DNA of 64,000 nt from contig NZ_JADMJL010000003.1 of NCBI RefSeq assembly GCF_018780585.1, positions 1-64,000 on the forward strand, given 5' to 3'. This DNA is from Methyloversatilis discipulorum. GTDB taxonomy: Bacteria; Pseudomonadota; Gammaproteobacteria; Burkholderiales; Rhodocyclaceae. Positions 33,606 to 44,753 of this stretch are shown piece after piece (the first letter of the stretch is position 1; the number at the start of each line of letters is the position of its first letter). The translations under genes were made by a program, and so were the position numbers. The notes under the pieces were generated by a model. That model was not told where the DNA came from and did no database searches. It worked only from the letters and a program-made list of their open reading frames with translations.

Positions 33606-35699
33606 TCAGGCGTAGCGCGGCACCGCCCCGAGCAGCCCGGCGAATCCGTCGGCCGGCAGCGGCTTCGAGAACAGGTAGCCCTGCATCAGGCCGCAACGAC
33701 GGCTGCACAGGAAGTCTCGCTGTGCAGCCGTTTCCACCCCTTCGGCCACGACACCCAGACCGAGCGCATTCGCCAGCGCCAGAATGGCTTCGACGATGGA
33801 CGCGCTGCTGCCGTCTTCCGGCAGATCGCGGACGAAGCTGCGGTCGATCTTGAGCAGGTCGATCGGGAACTGCTTCAGCGTAGACAGCGACGAGTAGCCG
33901 GTGCCGAAGTCGTCGATCGACAGCTTCAGACCGATCGCCTTCAGCGCGCCCAGCGTCTTCATCGCCGCCTCCGGTTCCTGCATCACCGCGCTCTCGGTCA
34001 GCTCGACGTGCAGATAGCTCGACGGCAGGCCGGTCGATTCCAGCGCGTGCGCGATCGACGTGAGCAGCGAATCGGAGCGGAAGTTGTGCGCCGACAGATT
34101 CACCGCGACCGGCACCACCGGCAACCCGGCCTGACGCCATTCCGCCATCTGGCGGCAGGCGGTCAGTACCACCCACTCGCCGAGCGGCACGATGAGGCCG
34201 GTTTCCTCGGCCACCGGAATGAACTGAACCGGCGACACCATGCCGCGTTGCGGATGTTCCCAACGCAGCAGTGCCTCGGCCGACACGATGCGGCCGCTGC
34301 CGGCGTCGACCTGCGGCTGGTAATGCAGCGAGAACTGGCCGCTCTCCAGGGCGCGCGCCAGATCCTGCTCCAGTGAGAGCCGTTCGACCGCCTGCTGCTG
34401 CATCGCTTCGGTGAAGAACTCGTAGGTGTTGCGTCCGCGCTGCTTGGCCGCGTACATCGCCATGTCAGCGTGACGCAGCAGCGTTTCCGGATCGGCGCCG
34501 TTGTCCGGGAAGATGGCAATGCCGATCGACGCGGTCACCACCAGTTCGACGTGGGCCACCTGCAGCGGCCGCCCCAGTTCGGCGCAGATGCGCGCCGCCA
34601 CGCGCGCGGCGTCCTCGGCGCGCGACAGGTCGGTCAGCAGAACGGTGAATTCGTCGCCGCCGAGCCGCGCTACCACCTCTTCGTGCAGTGAATCGTCGTG
34701 CGCCACCAGGTCGGCGGAGCGGATGGACGCGATCAGCCGGGTCGCCACCTCGCGCAGTATCTGGTCGCCCAGTGTGTGACCGTAGCTGTCGTTGATGCGC
34801 TTCAGGCGATCGAGATCGAGGTAGAGCAGCGCGCAGCGCGAGCCGGTGCGCTGCGAACGCGCCAGCGTGTGGTCCAGCATTTCACGGAACATCTGACGAT
34901 TGGCCAGCCCGGTCAGGCTGTCGTGGTAGGCGAGGAAGCGGATGCGTCGCTGCGCCTGTTCGCGCTCGGTCACGTCCTGCGTGACGCCCTCGATGCGCAC
35001 CACGCGGCCAAATTCGTCGCGCACCGGCAGCGCCTGCTCGTACAGCGTCACCACGGTGCCCTCGTCGCGCTGCACGCGGAAACTCATCTGGTAAGGCTCG
35101 CCCTCGCGCGCGCGTTCCATCGCCTCGCGCAGATGCTGACGGTCCGGGCTGAGCACGCGCGACAGCAGACCGAAGGGCACCTCGTGCAGCGAACCGGGCG
35201 TGTCGCCCCACAGGTCGAGGCAGATCTTGCTGCGCTCGCAGCGGTCCTCGTCGACATGCCACAGCCAGCCGCCCAGTCTGGCGACGCGCTGGGCAACCGC
35301 CAGCCGGCGCTCCGATGTTTCGAGGTCGGCGACGGTGTGGGCCGCACGCAATGCGTAGCGCACGCGATAGACGAGCAGGGTCCAGTTCAGGGGCTTGGTG
35401 ACGAAATCGGTGGCGCCCAGCGAGTAGGCGCTGTCGATCGAGTGGGTGTCGTCCATGGCGGTGAGCATGATGATGGGCAGCGAGCGCCCGTGCGGCCGCT
35501 CGCGCATCTGTCGGCACACCTCGAAGCCGTCGATGCCGCCCAGACTCACGTCGAGCAGCACCAGCGAGAACTCGTGGCGGTCGAACAGTTCGAGCGCCTG
35601 TTCGCCGTCCGCGGCCTCCATCACCTCGAACCCCGAGGCGATCAGCGCCTCTGCCGCCATCAGGCGGACCATCACATCGTCATCGACCAGCAATATCAC
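33606..35699 (-). CDS. Response regulator with PAS, GGDEF and EAL domains
   Basis: 697 residues. A receiver domain (1-120) with acidic pocket DDD at 6-8 and phosphoacceptor Asp50, a PAS/PAC region (about 135-250), a GGDEF domain with an intact ARLGGDEF motif, and an EAL domain with intact [15 protein letters not shown] and AEGVET motifs. Both cyclic-di-GMP synthesis and breakdown are therefore possible. It starts at GTG, inside the last 20 bp of the hybrid kinase gene. It is the likely output of that kinase, tying the operon to biofilm or motility control. Confidence 0.93.
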   Translation of the reverse strand: MILLVDDDVMVRLMAAEALIASGFEVMEAADGEQALELFDRHEFSLVLLDVSLGGIDGFEVCRQMRERPHGRSLPIIMLTAMDDTHSIDSAYSLGATDFVTKPLNWTLLVYRVRYALRAAHTVADLETSERRLAVAQRVARLGGWLWHVDEDRCERSKICLDLWGDTPGSLHEVPFGLLSRVLSPDRQHLREAMERAREGEPYQMSFRVQRDEGTVVTLYEQALPVRDEFGRVVRIEGVTQDVTEREQAQRRIRFLAYHDSLTGLANRQMFREMLDHTLARSQRTGSRCALLYLDLDRLKRINDSYGHTLGDQILREVATRLIASIRSADLVAHDDSLHEEVVARLGGDEFTVLLTDLSRAEDAARVAARICAELGRPLQVAHVELVVTASIGIAIFPDNGADPETLLRHADMAMYAAKQRGRNTYEFFTEAMQQQAVERLSLEQDLARALESGQFSLHYQPQVDAGSGRIVSAEALLRWEHPQRGMVSPVQFIPVAEETGLIVPLGEWVVLTACRQMAEWRQAGLPVVPVAVNLSAHNFRSDSLLTSIAHALESTGLPSSYLHVELTESAVMQEPEAAMKTLGALKAIGLKLSIDDFGTGYSSLSTLKQFPIDLLKIDRSFVRDLPEDGSSASIVEAILALANALGLGVVAEGVETAAQRDFLCSRRCGLMQGYLFSKPLPADGFAGLLGAVPRYA

Positions 35700-38469
35700 C
35701 GTCGGCTCCCGTCGAATCCGGCGCGCATGCAGCGCCCTGTGTCGTCATCAAATATTCCAGAGCGCTGCAAGTCTGCAGCAGAATCTGCTCGAATGTGCGC
35801 TGTGCCACGTCGTCGAACTCGACGCGGCCGGCGCGCGCCGCGTTCTCGATCTCGCGCGCCCTTTCATAGACCAGGCGCGCCCCGAGCGCACCGCTCGAAC
35901 TTTTGAGCCGATGCGCCGCCGCCCGCAGCGCCGGTGCATCGCCGCTCGCCGCGGCCGTCTGCATCGCCGCCAGGCTGATCGACGACTCGCGGCGGAACAA
36001 CGCAGTCATGCGTGTCATCAGCCCCGCACCGTTACTGCGCATGCCGGGCACGCTGAACAACTGTACTTCGTCGATCAGGGTCGCCGCCATCGCGCCCGCC
36101 ACCGGCGTCGCATCGGCCACGTCCCCGTTGCGAACGTAGCGCTCCAACATCCTGTTCAGTTCGCGCAGCGGCAGCGGCTTGGGCAGGTAATCGTTCATGC
36201 CGGCCTCGATGCAGCGCTCGCGGTCGCCGCGCAAGGCGTTGGCCGTCAGCGCGACGATGGGCACCGGGGTGCGTCCGGCGTCCCGTTCGAATTCGCGGAT
36301 GCGCCGCGTCGCCTGAAAGCCGTCCATCACCGGCATCTGGCAATCCATCAGCACCAGGTCGAACGCGGTCTGCTCGACCGCTTCGCACGCCTCGACGCCG
36401 TTGTCCGCGGTGCTTACGCGGTAGCCAAGCTCGCGCAGCATCTCGACCGATATCTCGCGATTGACCGGATGGTCATCCACCAGCAATACCGAGACCGGCT
36501 GTGCATCCGGCGCGGCGACCGCTGGGGCGACATCGGTCGAAACATGGCGCGGCGGCGTATCGCCGCCGAGGACGGACTGCAGTTCCCCGCGCAGTACCGG
36601 CTTGCGCAGCGTGGCCATCGGCGGCTCGACCACCTCGGGATCAGCGAAGCCCTGCACGCAGACGAACAGCGGCGGCTCGGCCAGGCGCTGCGCCAGCACG
36701 CCAGCCAGCGCGGGCGCATCGCCGTCCGGAAGCTTCTGTGCACACAGCACCGCGTCGAACGGCAGGCCGCAGAAGTACGCATGCATCAGCGCCGCCATCG
36801 CACCGTGCGCATCGGCACAGCGCGCATGCTCGACACCCAGTTCGTCGAGCATGTCCGCCAGCGTCCGCGCAGCGCGCGGCACCGGATCGACGACGAGCAC
36901 CCGGCGCACCGTGCTCGGCGGCAGCGGCGGCGACGAACGCACGGCGGCGATGTCGAACGACAGCACGAACCAGAATCGCGTGCCGTAGCGTGGCACGCTG
37001 CAGAAACCGATGGCCCCCTTCTGCAGCAGGATCAGTTCGCGCGTGATCGCCAGCCCGAGGCCGGTACCCCCGTACTGGCGGGTGGTCGAACTGTCGCCCT
37101 GCGAGAAGGCCTCGAAAATGTCCGCTTCGGCCACCGCCGGAATGCCGGCGCCGGTGTCGATCACATCGACATGCAGCACGGCCCGACCGGGTCTTGCCTG
37201 CTGGTCGGCGCCGGTGGTCGACACATCGACCAACACCTCGCCGCTGGCGGTGAATTTCACCGCGTTCGACACCAGGTTCACCAGCACCTGGCGCAGCCGG
37301 TGCGGATCGCCTATCAGTGCCCGCGGCAGCGCCGGATCGATGCGCAGCGACAGTTCGATGCCACGCGTCCGTGCGCTGTCGGCGAACAGCATGACCACAT
37401 CCTCGACCACCTGACGCGGAAAGAACACGACCTTTTCCAGCGTCAGCTTGCCCGCCTCGATCTTGGAGAAGTCGAGCACGTCGTTGATCACGCGCAGCAG
37501 AGATTCGGCCGAGCCGGCGATACCTTCGACATAGCGCCGCTGACGGTCGTCGAGCCGGGTGCGTTCGAGCAGACCGGCCATGCCGATGACACCGTTCATC
37601 GGCGTGCGGATTTCGTGGCTCATGTTGGCGAGGAAGCGGCTCTTCGCCTCGTTCGCCGCCTCGGCCTGTTCCTTCGCCACGCGCAGTTCGCTGGTCCGCG
37701 CCTCGACCTCGCTTTCGAGGCGGTCGCGATGGCCGCGCAGTTCGGCGTCGCGCAGCGCGATCTCGTGCAGCATTTCGTTGAAGCGATCGGTGAGCTGACC
37801 GATTTCGTCATTGGCCAGGCGCGGCACCGCCACGTCGTAGCGACGCTCGTCCACCACCCGGCGCGCCGACGCGATCAATGCCTGCACCGGATCGGTCACC
37901 CGCCGCTGCATGCCGGCCGACAGCCGGTAGGCGAGCAGGAAGGACAGCGCGGTGGCGATGCCATTGATCAGCATGGTGGTGGCAACCCGGCTCCACAGCG
38001 GCAGCAGATCGGCCTCCAGCACGATGACGCCCAGACGCTGATCGTCATCGACCAGCGGCCGCGCGAACAGCAGGCGGGGCGACCACAGCGCACCGATCAC
38101 CGTCATTTCGTCGATCTGCTGCCCCGGCAGCGGCGGCGGTGCGGACGGCGGGAAGGCGGCGAAGGGCACGCCGTCGTTCAGCTGTATCCAGGCGCGCGTC
38201 ACCGCCGCCACGCTGGACACCGCAGACAAGGTGCCGCGCGCCGCATCCGGGTCGCTGAAGGCGAGTGCCGACGCGCTGTTGGCACCAATGATGCGCGCGG
38301 TCGCGTCGAGCTGATCGACCAGTCGCTCGCGTTCGCCGAGCAGGCCGTTGAGCGAGGTGAGCACGAAGTTGATCACCAGACCGGTCGCCAGCGACAGCAG
38401 CAGCACGCGGCGCAGCCGGGCGCGCAGCGGCAGGTCGGGCGTCTCGGCGAACAGACGCAGCAGCTTCAT
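35680..38469 (-). CDS. Hybrid sensor histidine kinase (CHASE8-type sensor, HAMP, HisKA, HATPase, REC, Hpt)
   Basis: 929 residues. Transmembrane helix about 20-42, periplasmic sensor of CHASE8 type (about 45-160, [24 protein letters not shown]), second helix about 163-182, HAMP, HisKA with His285 ([13 protein letters not shown]), HATPase ending GGTGLGLAI, a degenerate receiver (about 530-640; [12 protein letters not shown] lacks the usual acidic pair), a full receiver with [15 protein letters not shown], and an Hpt domain ([15 protein letters not shown]). It is a BarA-like phosphorelay. It overlaps the yfiR-like gene upstream by 4 bp; YfiR proteins regulate CHASE8 partners. Confidence 0.92.
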   Translation of the reverse strand: MKLLRLFAETPDLPLRARLRRVLLLSLATGLVINFVLTSLNGLLGERERLVDQLDATARIIGANSASALAFSDPDAARGTLSAVSSVAAVTRAWIQLNDGVPFAAFPPSAPPPLPGQQIDEMTVIGALWSPRLLFARPLVDDDQRLGVIVLEADLLPLWSRVATTMLINGIATALSFLLAYRLSAGMQRRVTDPVQALIASARRVVDERRYDVAVPRLANDEIGQLTDRFNEMLHEIALRDAELRGHRDRLESEVEARTSELRVAKEQAEAANEAKSRFLANMSHEIRTPMNGVIGMAGLLERTRLDDRQRRYVEGIAGSAESLLRVINDVLDFSKIEAGKLTLEKVVFFPRQVVEDVVMLFADSARTRGIELSLRIDPALPRALIGDPHRLRQVLVNLVSNAVKFTASGEVLVDVSTTGADQQARPGRAVLHVDVIDTGAGIPAVAEADIFEAFSQGDSSTTRQYGGTGLGLAITRELILLQKGAIGFCSVPRYGTRFWFVLSFDIAAVRSSPPLPPSTVRRVLVVDPVPRAARTLADMLDELGVEHARCADAHGAMAALMHAYFCGLPFDAVLCAQKLPDGDAPALAGVLAQRLAEPPLFVCVQGFADPEVVEPPMATLRKPVLRGELQSVLGGDTPPRHVSTDVAPAVAAPDAQPVSVLLVDDHPVNREISVEMLRELGYRVSTADNGVEACEAVEQTAFDLVLMDCQMPVMDGFQATRRIREFERDAGRTPVPIVALTANALRGDRERCIEAGMNDYLPKPLPLRELNRMLERYVRNGDVADATPVAGAMAATLIDEVQLFSVPGMRSNGAGLMTRMTALFRRESSISLAAMQTAAASGDAPALRAAAHRLKSSSGALGARLVYERAREIENAARAGRVEFDDVAQRTFEQILLQTCSALEYLMTTQGAACAPDSTGADGDIAGR

Positions 38470-39029
38470 CGGGGCCGCGCTCCGAGGTTGCGCGCCAGTT
38501 TCAGCAACTGCGAACTGGCTTTCAGGTTGGCCCGTTGCAAGGCCGCCTGATTGATGTCGAACTGCAGCCGGTCACCATTGCGCACGATGCCTATCATGCC
38601 GCCGCCATCGACGAAGCCGTCGGCGTCGCTGACCGTGAGCACCGCCTGCGCCGGCATCTGCTTCAGCGCGGCCACCACGCGTCGATCGCTGCTGTCGCTC
38701 AGCACCGCGATGTGGCAACGATCGACCTCCTCCGGCTGCACATGGCGTCTCACCTGGAAGGTGCGCCCGGCGACCGCCCGTCCGTGGAAGGCGCCCAGCG
38801 CGTCGCCGATCGCGCTGGCATCGCCGATCACGCAGGCAACGATCTGCGCCAGCGTGCCTTCCTCGGCCGGCCACTCGATGTACTTGGCGAAGTTGAACAC
38901 GAAGGCCGCCTTCAGCTGCTCCTCCGGCAGATGCGGCTGCGCCTGGCCGGCCAGCGCACACAGAAGTGCCCCGACGGCACCAACCGAACGCAGGCAGCGC
39001 AAAGCCCGGGTGCGCGCGCGGAGCGTCAT
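38466..39029 (-). CDS. YfiR family periplasmic regulator
   Basis: 187 residues with a signal peptide ([18 protein letters not shown]). The mature protein starts [21 protein letters not shown], the YfiR/DUF4154 hallmark, with [33 protein letters not shown] and [20 protein letters not shown] following. In Pseudomonas, YfiR binds and represses the CHASE8 protein YfiN. Here the adjacent CHASE8 protein is a hybrid kinase. It sits one base downstream of the TonB receptor and overlaps the kinase start. Confidence 0.92.
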   Translation of the reverse strand: MTLRARTRALRCLRSVGAVGALLCALAGQAQPHLPEEQLKAAFVFNFAKYIEWPAEEGTLAQIVACVIGDASAIGDALGAFHGRAVAGRTFQVRRHVQPEEVDRCHIAVLSDSSDRRVVAALKQMPAQAVLTVSDADGFVDGGGMIGIVRNGDRLQFDINQAALQRANLKASSQLLKLARNLGARPR

Positions 39030-39030
39030 G

Positions 39031-41076
39031 TCAGAAGGACCAGACCGCCTTCACATAGGCGCCGCGTTCAATCGCCAGTGAAGAGGACGGCAGCGTGTCC
39101 GCCGCGTAGTGCACGCGGCGTGCGTGCAGCAGGTTCTGTCCGACCAGCGACAGTTCGAGCCCACGGCGCGGCGTCCACGCCAGACGCAGGTCGAGATCGG
39201 TGAGCGAAGGAATGTCCGCCGGCTCGACCCGGCTGGTGTGGCGCAGCCAGGCGTCGAACTTCAGGCGCGGCGTCAGGTTCCACAGCGAACGCAGCGAGAG
39301 GCGGTGCCGCGCATCGGCGGAGTAGATGAAGAAGTTGGTCAGCGGAATGTCGGCGCGAAAGGTGCGGTCCAGCGCCGTCGAGTCGGTGTAGGTGTAGGCG
39401 CCGTGCAGCGACCAGTCGGTGCGCGGGCGATAGTCCGCAGCCAGTTCCAGACCGTGCGCGCGACTGTCGTCGCTGGCGCGCACTTCGAACTCGGCGAGCA
39501 GGGTCGGAGCCGGCAACGCGACCACGCCAGTGAACACATTGACGTACTCGGCCTGATGGCGGTAGCGCGTCGCGAACGCGGCGACATCCACGGTCAGCGG
39601 ACCGCTGTGGTAGCGGTAACCCAGCTCCAGCGAGGTGGCGGTTTCGCTGCGCATGTCGCGGCCCCCGCCGGCGCTGCGGATGCGGAAGCCGCCGGCCAGC
39701 GGCGGCTGCGGGAAAGGGCCGAGGTCGGCGCTGAAATCGCGCAGCGCTCGCGACGGCTGGCGCGTGGTGCGCGACGCCGCCGCCCAGGCGCTGTGCGGGC
39801 CATCCGGCGTGAACATCAGGCGTGCAGTCGGCTGCACTTCCGGCTTGTCCAGATTGCTCTCCTCGACGCGGACGCCGAGCACCAGGTGCAGGCGCTCAGG
39901 CAGCAGCGTGATGTCGTCCTGCACGAATACGCTGGTCCAGGTGGTGCTGCGGCTCGGCGGCCGGATGAAACCGCCGATCAGCTGCACGTTCAGCTGGTCC
40001 GAGGTATGGCGGTAACTGGCGCCCCAGATCACGTCATGACGACCGCCCTGCGGCTCGCGTCGCTGGAAGTCGATGTCCAGCGTATTCCGCGCGTCGTCGA
40101 TCGGACCGGCCGCGTTGTCGACGGCAAAGCTCGAATGCGCGTAGGACGCCTGCAGCGAGTAGTCGGCGCCGCTGTCGGCGATGCCGGCGTAACGCATCAG
40201 CAGATGGTTTTCCTGCGAATCGAGACGGCCGGGTATCGGCGCACCGCCGAAGGTGTAGCGCGTCAGATCGAGTTCCTCGCCGTGCCGCGTGCTGCTCGCC
40301 CCGGCCTGCAGCGTGAAGGTATGGCCGCCACCGAGCCGGCTTTCCCAGAGCACGCCGCCGGCGGTGTTGCGTCCGTCGTCGTAGCCGGCCGAGCCATCCG
40401 GCCGGTCGCTGGCGTCGCTCAGGCGGCGCTTGGCCCAGATACGTCCGCTGTGGCTGTCGCCGACGCTGAAACCGTGGCGCACGGCAAGCCAGCCGCGCTG
40501 CTCGGTGCCCGCCGCGGCACTGACCAGCGTGCCCTGCGTGTCCTGCGCGCGGCGGGTGATGATGTTGATCACGCCATTCATCGCATTGCTGCCCCACAGC
40601 GCCCCGCCCGGCCCACGCACCACTTCGATGCGTTCGACGTCCTCCAGCATCAGTTCACGGTCTTCCCACACGGTGCCGGAGAACAGCGGCGTATAGACGC
40701 TGCGGCCATCGACCAGCACCTGCAGCTTGTCGGCGAAGCGGCTGTTGGCACCGCGCAGCGAAATCGCCCAGCTACCGGAGGAAATGCGCCCGACCTGCAC
40801 GCCCGGCGCCATCTGCAGCGCCTCCGGCACCGATGCTGCGCCGGAGCGCTCGATGTCCTCGCGCGAGATGACGAATACGGCGGCTGGCGTGCTGCGCAGT
40901 GACTGCGGCTTGCGGGCGGCGGTGGTGACCTTGATCTGCAGCAGATCTTCCAGCGCAAGCCCGGCCAGGTCGGCGCTCTCGTCATCCGCGGCAGCCATCG
41001 AAGACGCGCAGCACAGCACGAGCACGCAGGCGCGCACGCGCAGGGAATCAACTCGCGTCGGACGATGTCTTTTCAT
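39031..41076 (-). CDS. TonB-dependent outer membrane receptor
   Basis: 681 residues. Signal peptide, plug domain (VTTAARKPQSLRSTPAAVFVISREDIERSGA; GVQVGRISSGSWAISLRGANSRFADKLQVLVDGRSVYTPLFSGT; EVVRGPGGALWGSNAMNGVINIIT) and a 22-strand barrel ending in ...GAYVKAVWSF with terminal Phe. Typical of receptors encoded with YfiR-like proteins and histidine kinases. The ligand is unknown. It is the first gene of a four-gene operon; the gap to divergent prlC (41077-41248) must hold its promoter. Confidence 0.93.
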   Translation of the reverse strand: MKRHRPTRVDSLRVRACVLVLCCASSMAAADDESADLAGLALEDLLQIKVTTAARKPQSLRSTPAAVFVISREDIERSGAASVPEALQMAPGVQVGRISSGSWAISLRGANSRFADKLQVLVDGRSVYTPLFSGTVWEDRELMLEDVERIEVVRGPGGALWGSNAMNGVINIITRRAQDTQGTLVSAAAGTEQRGWLAVRHGFSVGDSHSGRIWAKRRLSDASDRPDGSAGYDDGRNTAGGVLWESRLGGGHTFTLQAGASSTRHGEELDLTRYTFGGAPIPGRLDSQENHLLMRYAGIADSGADYSLQASYAHSSFAVDNAAGPIDDARNTLDIDFQRREPQGGRHDVIWGASYRHTSDQLNVQLIGGFIRPPSRSTTWTSVFVQDDITLLPERLHLVLGVRVEESNLDKPEVQPTARLMFTPDGPHSAWAAASRTTRQPSRALRDFSADLGPFPQPPLAGGFRIRSAGGGRDMRSETATSLELGYRYHSGPLTVDVAAFATRYRHQAEYVNVFTGVVALPAPTLLAEFEVRASDDSRAHGLELAADYRPRTDWSLHGAYTYTDSTALDRTFRADIPLTNFFIYSADARHRLSLRSLWNLTPRLKFDAWLRHTSRVEPADIPSLTDLDLRLAWTPRRGLELSLVGQNLLHARRVHYAADTLPSSSLAIERGAYVKAVWSF

Positions 41077-41248
41077 GGCTCGGGCTTTTGTTTGCGGCCC
41101 CGTCTCCGGACGCGGCTTTATTCTTCATCTGCTTTCGGCATGGAAATGCCCAACTTGAGTGAGCGGCGCGCAGAGCGGGCTAGAATCCCCATTGAGATCC
41201 GCGCGCGACCGCCGCACGTGTCAACCCGTACCGAACCGTCCGCACACC

Positions 41249-43303
41249 ATGACCACGAATCCATTGCTCGATTTTTCCGCCCTGCCCCGCTTCGATGCGG
41301 TGCAGCCCGAACACGTGGCGCCGGCCATCGGCGAACTGCTGAAGCGCTATCAGGCGCTGATCGACGATCTGACCGCGCGCGCCGAGCCCCCCACCTGGGA
41401 CAGCTTCGCCGCGCCGATCACCGACATGGGCGAACAGGTGAATCGCGCCTGGGGCGTCGTCGGCCACCTGCACGGCGTCAATGACGTGCCGGCCTGGCGC
41501 GAGGCCTACAACGCGACACTGCCCGACATCACCCGCTTCTACAGCGCGCTCGGCCAGAACCTCGCGCTGTTCGCCAAGTACAAGGCGCTGCGCGAATCCG
41601 CGGAGTACGCGACGCTGTCGCCGGCGCGCCAGCGCATCCTCGACAACGAGGTGCGCGATTTCCGCCTGTCCGGCGCCGAGCTGGCCGAAGATCAGAAGCC
41701 GCGCTTCAAGGAAATCCAGGAAGAACTGGCCGCGCTGTCGGCGAAGTTCAGCGAGAACCTGCTCGACGCCACCAATGCCTTCGCCGAGTACGTCACCGAC
41801 GAAGCGCTGCTGGCCGGCCTGCCGGAAGACAGCATCGAGGCGGCGCGCGAAGCCGCCCAGCGCGACGAGCGCGACGGCTGGAAGTTCACGCTGCACATGC
41901 CGTCCTACCTGCCAGTCATGCAGTACGCGGACAACCGCGACCTGCGCGCCCGCATGTACCGCGCCTACGCCACCCGTGCCTCCGAGTTCGGCGAAGCGGA
42001 GCGCGACAACACGCCGCTGATCGCCCGCATCCTGGCGCTGCGTGCCGAGGAATCGAAGATGCTGGGCTTCGCCAGCTTCGCCGAACTGTCGCTGGTGCCG
42101 AAGATGGCGGACACGCCGGAACAGGTGATGGACTTCCTGCGCGACCTCGCCGGCCGCGCCCGGCCGCACGCGCAGCGCGACCTCGACGAACTGCGCGCCT
42201 TCGCCCGCAACGAATTCGGTCTCGACGAACTGCAGCCCTGGGACATGACCTGGGTGTCGGAAAAGCTGCGCGTTCAGCGCTACGACTTCTCGGAACAGGA
42301 GGTGAAACAGTACTTCCCGGAGCACAAGGTGCTGGAGGGCCTGTTCCGCGTGGTCGAGGGGCTCTATGGCGTCACCATCAAGCCGGACACCGCGCCGGTG
42401 TGGCACCCGGACGTGCGCTTCTTCCGCATCGAGCGTGCCGGCGGTGAACTGGTCGGCCAGTTCTACCTCGACCTCTATGCACGCGACACCAAGCGCGGCG
42501 GCGCCTGGATGGACGAGGCGATCACCCGTCGCGCGGTCAGTGGCGGCGTGCAGACGCCGGTCGCCTACCTGAACTGCAACTTCCCGTCGCCGGTCGGCGG
42601 CAAGCCGGCCACCTTCACTCATGACGACGTGATCACGCTGTTCCACGAAAGCGGCCACGGCCTGCACCACCTGCTCACGCGAGTGGACGACCTGCCGGTG
42701 TCCGGCATCCACGGCGTCGAGTGGGACGCGGTCGAACTGCCCAGCCAGTTCATGGAGAACTTCTGCTGGGAATGGGATGTGCTCTCGGGCATGACCGCCC
42801 ACGTCGTTAGCGGCGAGCCGCTGCCGCGCGCGCTGTACGACAAGATGATCGCCGCCAAGAACTTCCAGAGCGGCATGCAGACGCTGCGCCAGATCGAGTT
42901 CTCGCTGTTCGACCTGCGCCTGCACCACGACTTCGTACCCGGCGGCGACAGGACCCTGCTGCAGCTGCTCGGCGAAGTGCGCGACGAAGTGGCCGTGGTG
43001 CGCCCGCCCGAGTGGAACCGCTTCGCCAACAGCTTCAGCCACATCTTCGCCGGCGGCTATGCAGCCGGTTACTACAGCTACAAGTGGGCCGAGGTGCTGT
43101 CGGCCGACGCCTTCGAAGCGTTCGAGGAAGCGCGCAGCGTCGCCGGCACCGTGTTCGACACCGCCACCGGCCGCCGCTTCTGGGACGAAATCCTCGCCGT
43201 CGGCGGTTCGCGTCCGGCGCTGGAATCGTTCAAGGCCTTCCGTGGCCGCGAACCCAAACCCGACGCGCTGCTGCGCCACAGCGGCATGGTGGCCGCGGCC
43301 TGA
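41249..43303 (+). CDS. prlC: Oligopeptidase A (M3 metallopeptidase)
   Basis: 684 residues. The zinc site HESGH is in TLFHESGHGLHHLLTRVDDLPVSGIHGVEWDAVELPSQFMENF, with the downstream Glu in the same stretch, as in M3 peptidases (PrlC/OpdA). N-terminus NPLLDFSALPRFDAVQPEHVAPAIGELL is family-typical and fixes the start at 41249; a longer frame is not needed. A cytosolic enzyme that degrades short peptides and signal peptides. Length matches E. coli PrlC. Confidence 0.96.
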   Translation: MTTNPLLDFSALPRFDAVQPEHVAPAIGELLKRYQALIDDLTARAEPPTWDSFAAPITDMGEQVNRAWGVVGHLHGVNDVPAWREAYNATLPDITRFYSALGQNLALFAKYKALRESAEYATLSPARQRILDNEVRDFRLSGAELAEDQKPRFKEIQEELAALSAKFSENLLDATNAFAEYVTDEALLAGLPEDSIEAAREAAQRDERDGWKFTLHMPSYLPVMQYADNRDLRARMYRAYATRASEFGEAERDNTPLIARILALRAEESKMLGFASFAELSLVPKMADTPEQVMDFLRDLAGRARPHAQRDLDELRAFARNEFGLDELQPWDMTWVSEKLRVQRYDFSEQEVKQYFPEHKVLEGLFRVVEGLYGVTIKPDTAPVWHPDVRFFRIERAGGELVGQFYLDLYARDTKRGGAWMDEAITRRAVSGGVQTPVAYLNCNFPSPVGGKPATFTHDDVITLFHESGHGLHHLLTRVDDLPVSGIHGVEWDAVELPSQFMENFCWEWDVLSGMTAHVVSGEPLPRALYDKMIAAKNFQSGMQTLRQIEFSLFDLRLHHDFVPGGDRTLLQLLGEVRDEVAVVRPPEWNRFANSFSHIFAGGYAAGYYSYKWAEVLSADAFEAFEEARSVAGTVFDTATGRRFWDEILAVGGSRPALESFKAFRGREPKPDALLRHSGMVAAA

Positions 43304-43310
43304 GGAGAAG

Positions 43311-43892
43311 ATGATGACGCTGCGCAGACTGCTCTGCGTGACCCTCGCCGGCGCCGTGTGCGCCGCGCCGGCCCTGGCCCAGACCTACAAGTGGAAGGAC
43401 GCCCAGGGCCGCACCCACTACTCGGACACACCGCCGCCGGCCGACGCGCGCGCGGCGACCGAGAAGAAGCTGCAGCCCAGCGTGGTCGAACAGGGGCCGA
43501 GCTATGCCGAACGCGAGGCGATGAAGAACGCGCCGGTCACCGTCTGGCTCGGCAACGAGTGCGACAAGCTGTGCGAGTCTGCGCAGGCGCTGCTGAAGAG
43601 CCGCGGCATCGCCTACAGCGAACAGCGCATCACCACCGAAGAACAGAAGCAGGCCTTCGCCACGCGCTTCAAGGTGAAGGAAGCCCGCGTGCCGGCCATC
43701 GCCGCCGGCGCCGACCAGCTGATGGGCTTCAGCGCCGACGCCTGGACCCGCTTGCTGGACCGCGCCGGCTACCCGGCAAAGGGCAGTGCCAAGCCACAGC
43801 CACCGAAGCCGGCCGCCGCCGCGCCCGAAGCACCGGAGGGTGCTGCCGCCGAGGGCAACGGCCAGACCGCGGAGCCGCCTGCGCCGCGCTGA
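43311..43892 (+). CDS. DUF4124 / glutaredoxin-like exported protein
   Basis: 193 residues. Signal peptide (RRLLCVTLAGAVCAAPALA), DUF4124 segment (TYKWKDAQGRTHYSDTPPP) and a thioredoxin-fold part (VTVWLGNECDKLCESAQALLKSRGIAYSEQRITTEEQKQAF; KVPAI-like ARVPAIAAG) followed by a Pro/Ala-rich tail. The glutaredoxin-like part carries C-D-K-L-C (CxxxC) in place of the usual CxxC, so redox activity is doubtful. GAGGAG lies before the start; a second ATG three bases on is an alternative. It follows prlC by 7 bp. Confidence 0.8.
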   Translation: MMTLRRLLCVTLAGAVCAAPALAQTYKWKDAQGRTHYSDTPPPADARAATEKKLQPSVVEQGPSYAEREAMKNAPVTVWLGNECDKLCESAQALLKSRGIAYSEQRITTEEQKQAFATRFKVKEARVPAIAAGADQLMGFSADAWTRLLDRAGYPAKGSAKPQPPKPAAAAPEAPEGAAAEGNGQTAEPPAPR

Positions 43893-43994
43893 AGATCCCG
43901 CTGACGCAACTGTTCAGTGTCCGGCGCAGATGGGACAATGCGGCGGCCCTGCAGGGCCTTGCCCGCTCACTGCCTGCCCGTGACACCGATACCG

Positions 43995-44753
43995 ATGAAG
44001 ATTGCCTGCTGGAACGTCAATTCGCTGAAAGTCCGCCTGCCCCACCTGACCGACTGGCTCGCCACCGAACAGCCGGACGTGGTGTGCCTGCAGGAAACCA
44101 AGACCGAAGACGCCAACTATCCGCGCGCCGAACTCGAGGCGGCCGGCTACCACAGCGCGATCAGCGGCCAGAAGACCTATAACGGCGTGGCCATCCTGTC
44201 GAAGCGGCCGGCCGAGGACGTGCAGATCGGCATCCCTGGCTTCGCCGACGAACAGAAGCGCGTCATCGCCGCGACGGTCGATGGCGTGCGCATCGTGTGC
44301 ACCTATTTCCCGAACGGCCAGGCGGTCGGCTCGGAAAAGTTCGAATACAAGATGCGCTGGCTGGTCGCGCTGACCGACTGGCTGCGCAACGAACTCACCC
44401 GCCACCCGCAGCTCGCTCTGCTCGGCGACTACAACATCGCGCCCGAGCCGCGCGACGCGCATCCGGACTGGAAGGATGAAATCCATGTATCGCCGCCGGA
44501 ACGCGCCGCCTTCGCCGGCCTGATCGCACTCGGTCTGACCGACGCCTTCCGGCTGTTCGAACAGCCGGAGAAGACCTGGTCCTGGTGGGACTACCGCGCC
44601 GGTGCCTTCCGCCGCAATTTCGGCCTGCGCATCGACCACATCCTGCTGTCCGCACCGCTGGCCGCACGCTGCACCGCCTGCGTCGTCGACAAGGCACCGC
44701 GCAAGCTGGAGCGCCCGTCCGATCACGCACCGGTCATCGCCACGCTGTCATGA
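43995..44753 (+). CDS. xth: Exodeoxyribonuclease III
   Basis: 252 residues of the exonuclease III/AP endonuclease family. Motifs KIACWNVNSLKVRLPHL, VVCLQETKTED, YNGVAILSK, LLGDYNIAPEPRD, LRIDHILLS and RPSDHAPVIATL give the metal (Asn, Glu) and catalytic (Asp, Asn, His) residues. It acts in base excision repair. The Crp/Fnr-type gene begins in its last bases (ATGA overlap), so the two are translationally coupled, an uncommon pairing. Confidence 0.95.
   Translation: MKIACWNVNSLKVRLPHLTDWLATEQPDVVCLQETKTEDANYPRAELEAAGYHSAISGQKTYNGVAILSKRPAEDVQIGIPGFADEQKRVIAATVDGVRIVCTYFPNGQAVGSEKFEYKMRWLVALTDWLRNELTRHPQLALLGDYNIAPEPRDAHPDWKDEIHVSPPERAAFAGLIALGLTDAFRLFEQPEKTWSWWDYRAGAFRRNFGLRIDHILLSAPLAARCTACVVDKAPRKLERPSDHAPVIATLS

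Noticed and set aside
35446-38550. 1034-codon plus-strand frame opposite the hybrid kinase
   Set aside because: Antisense shadow of a clear multidomain kinase; Arg/His/Gln-rich with no recognisable domain.
41180-43279. 699-codon minus-strand frame opposite prlC
   Set aside because: Shadow of a well-conserved peptidase gene in GC-rich DNA.
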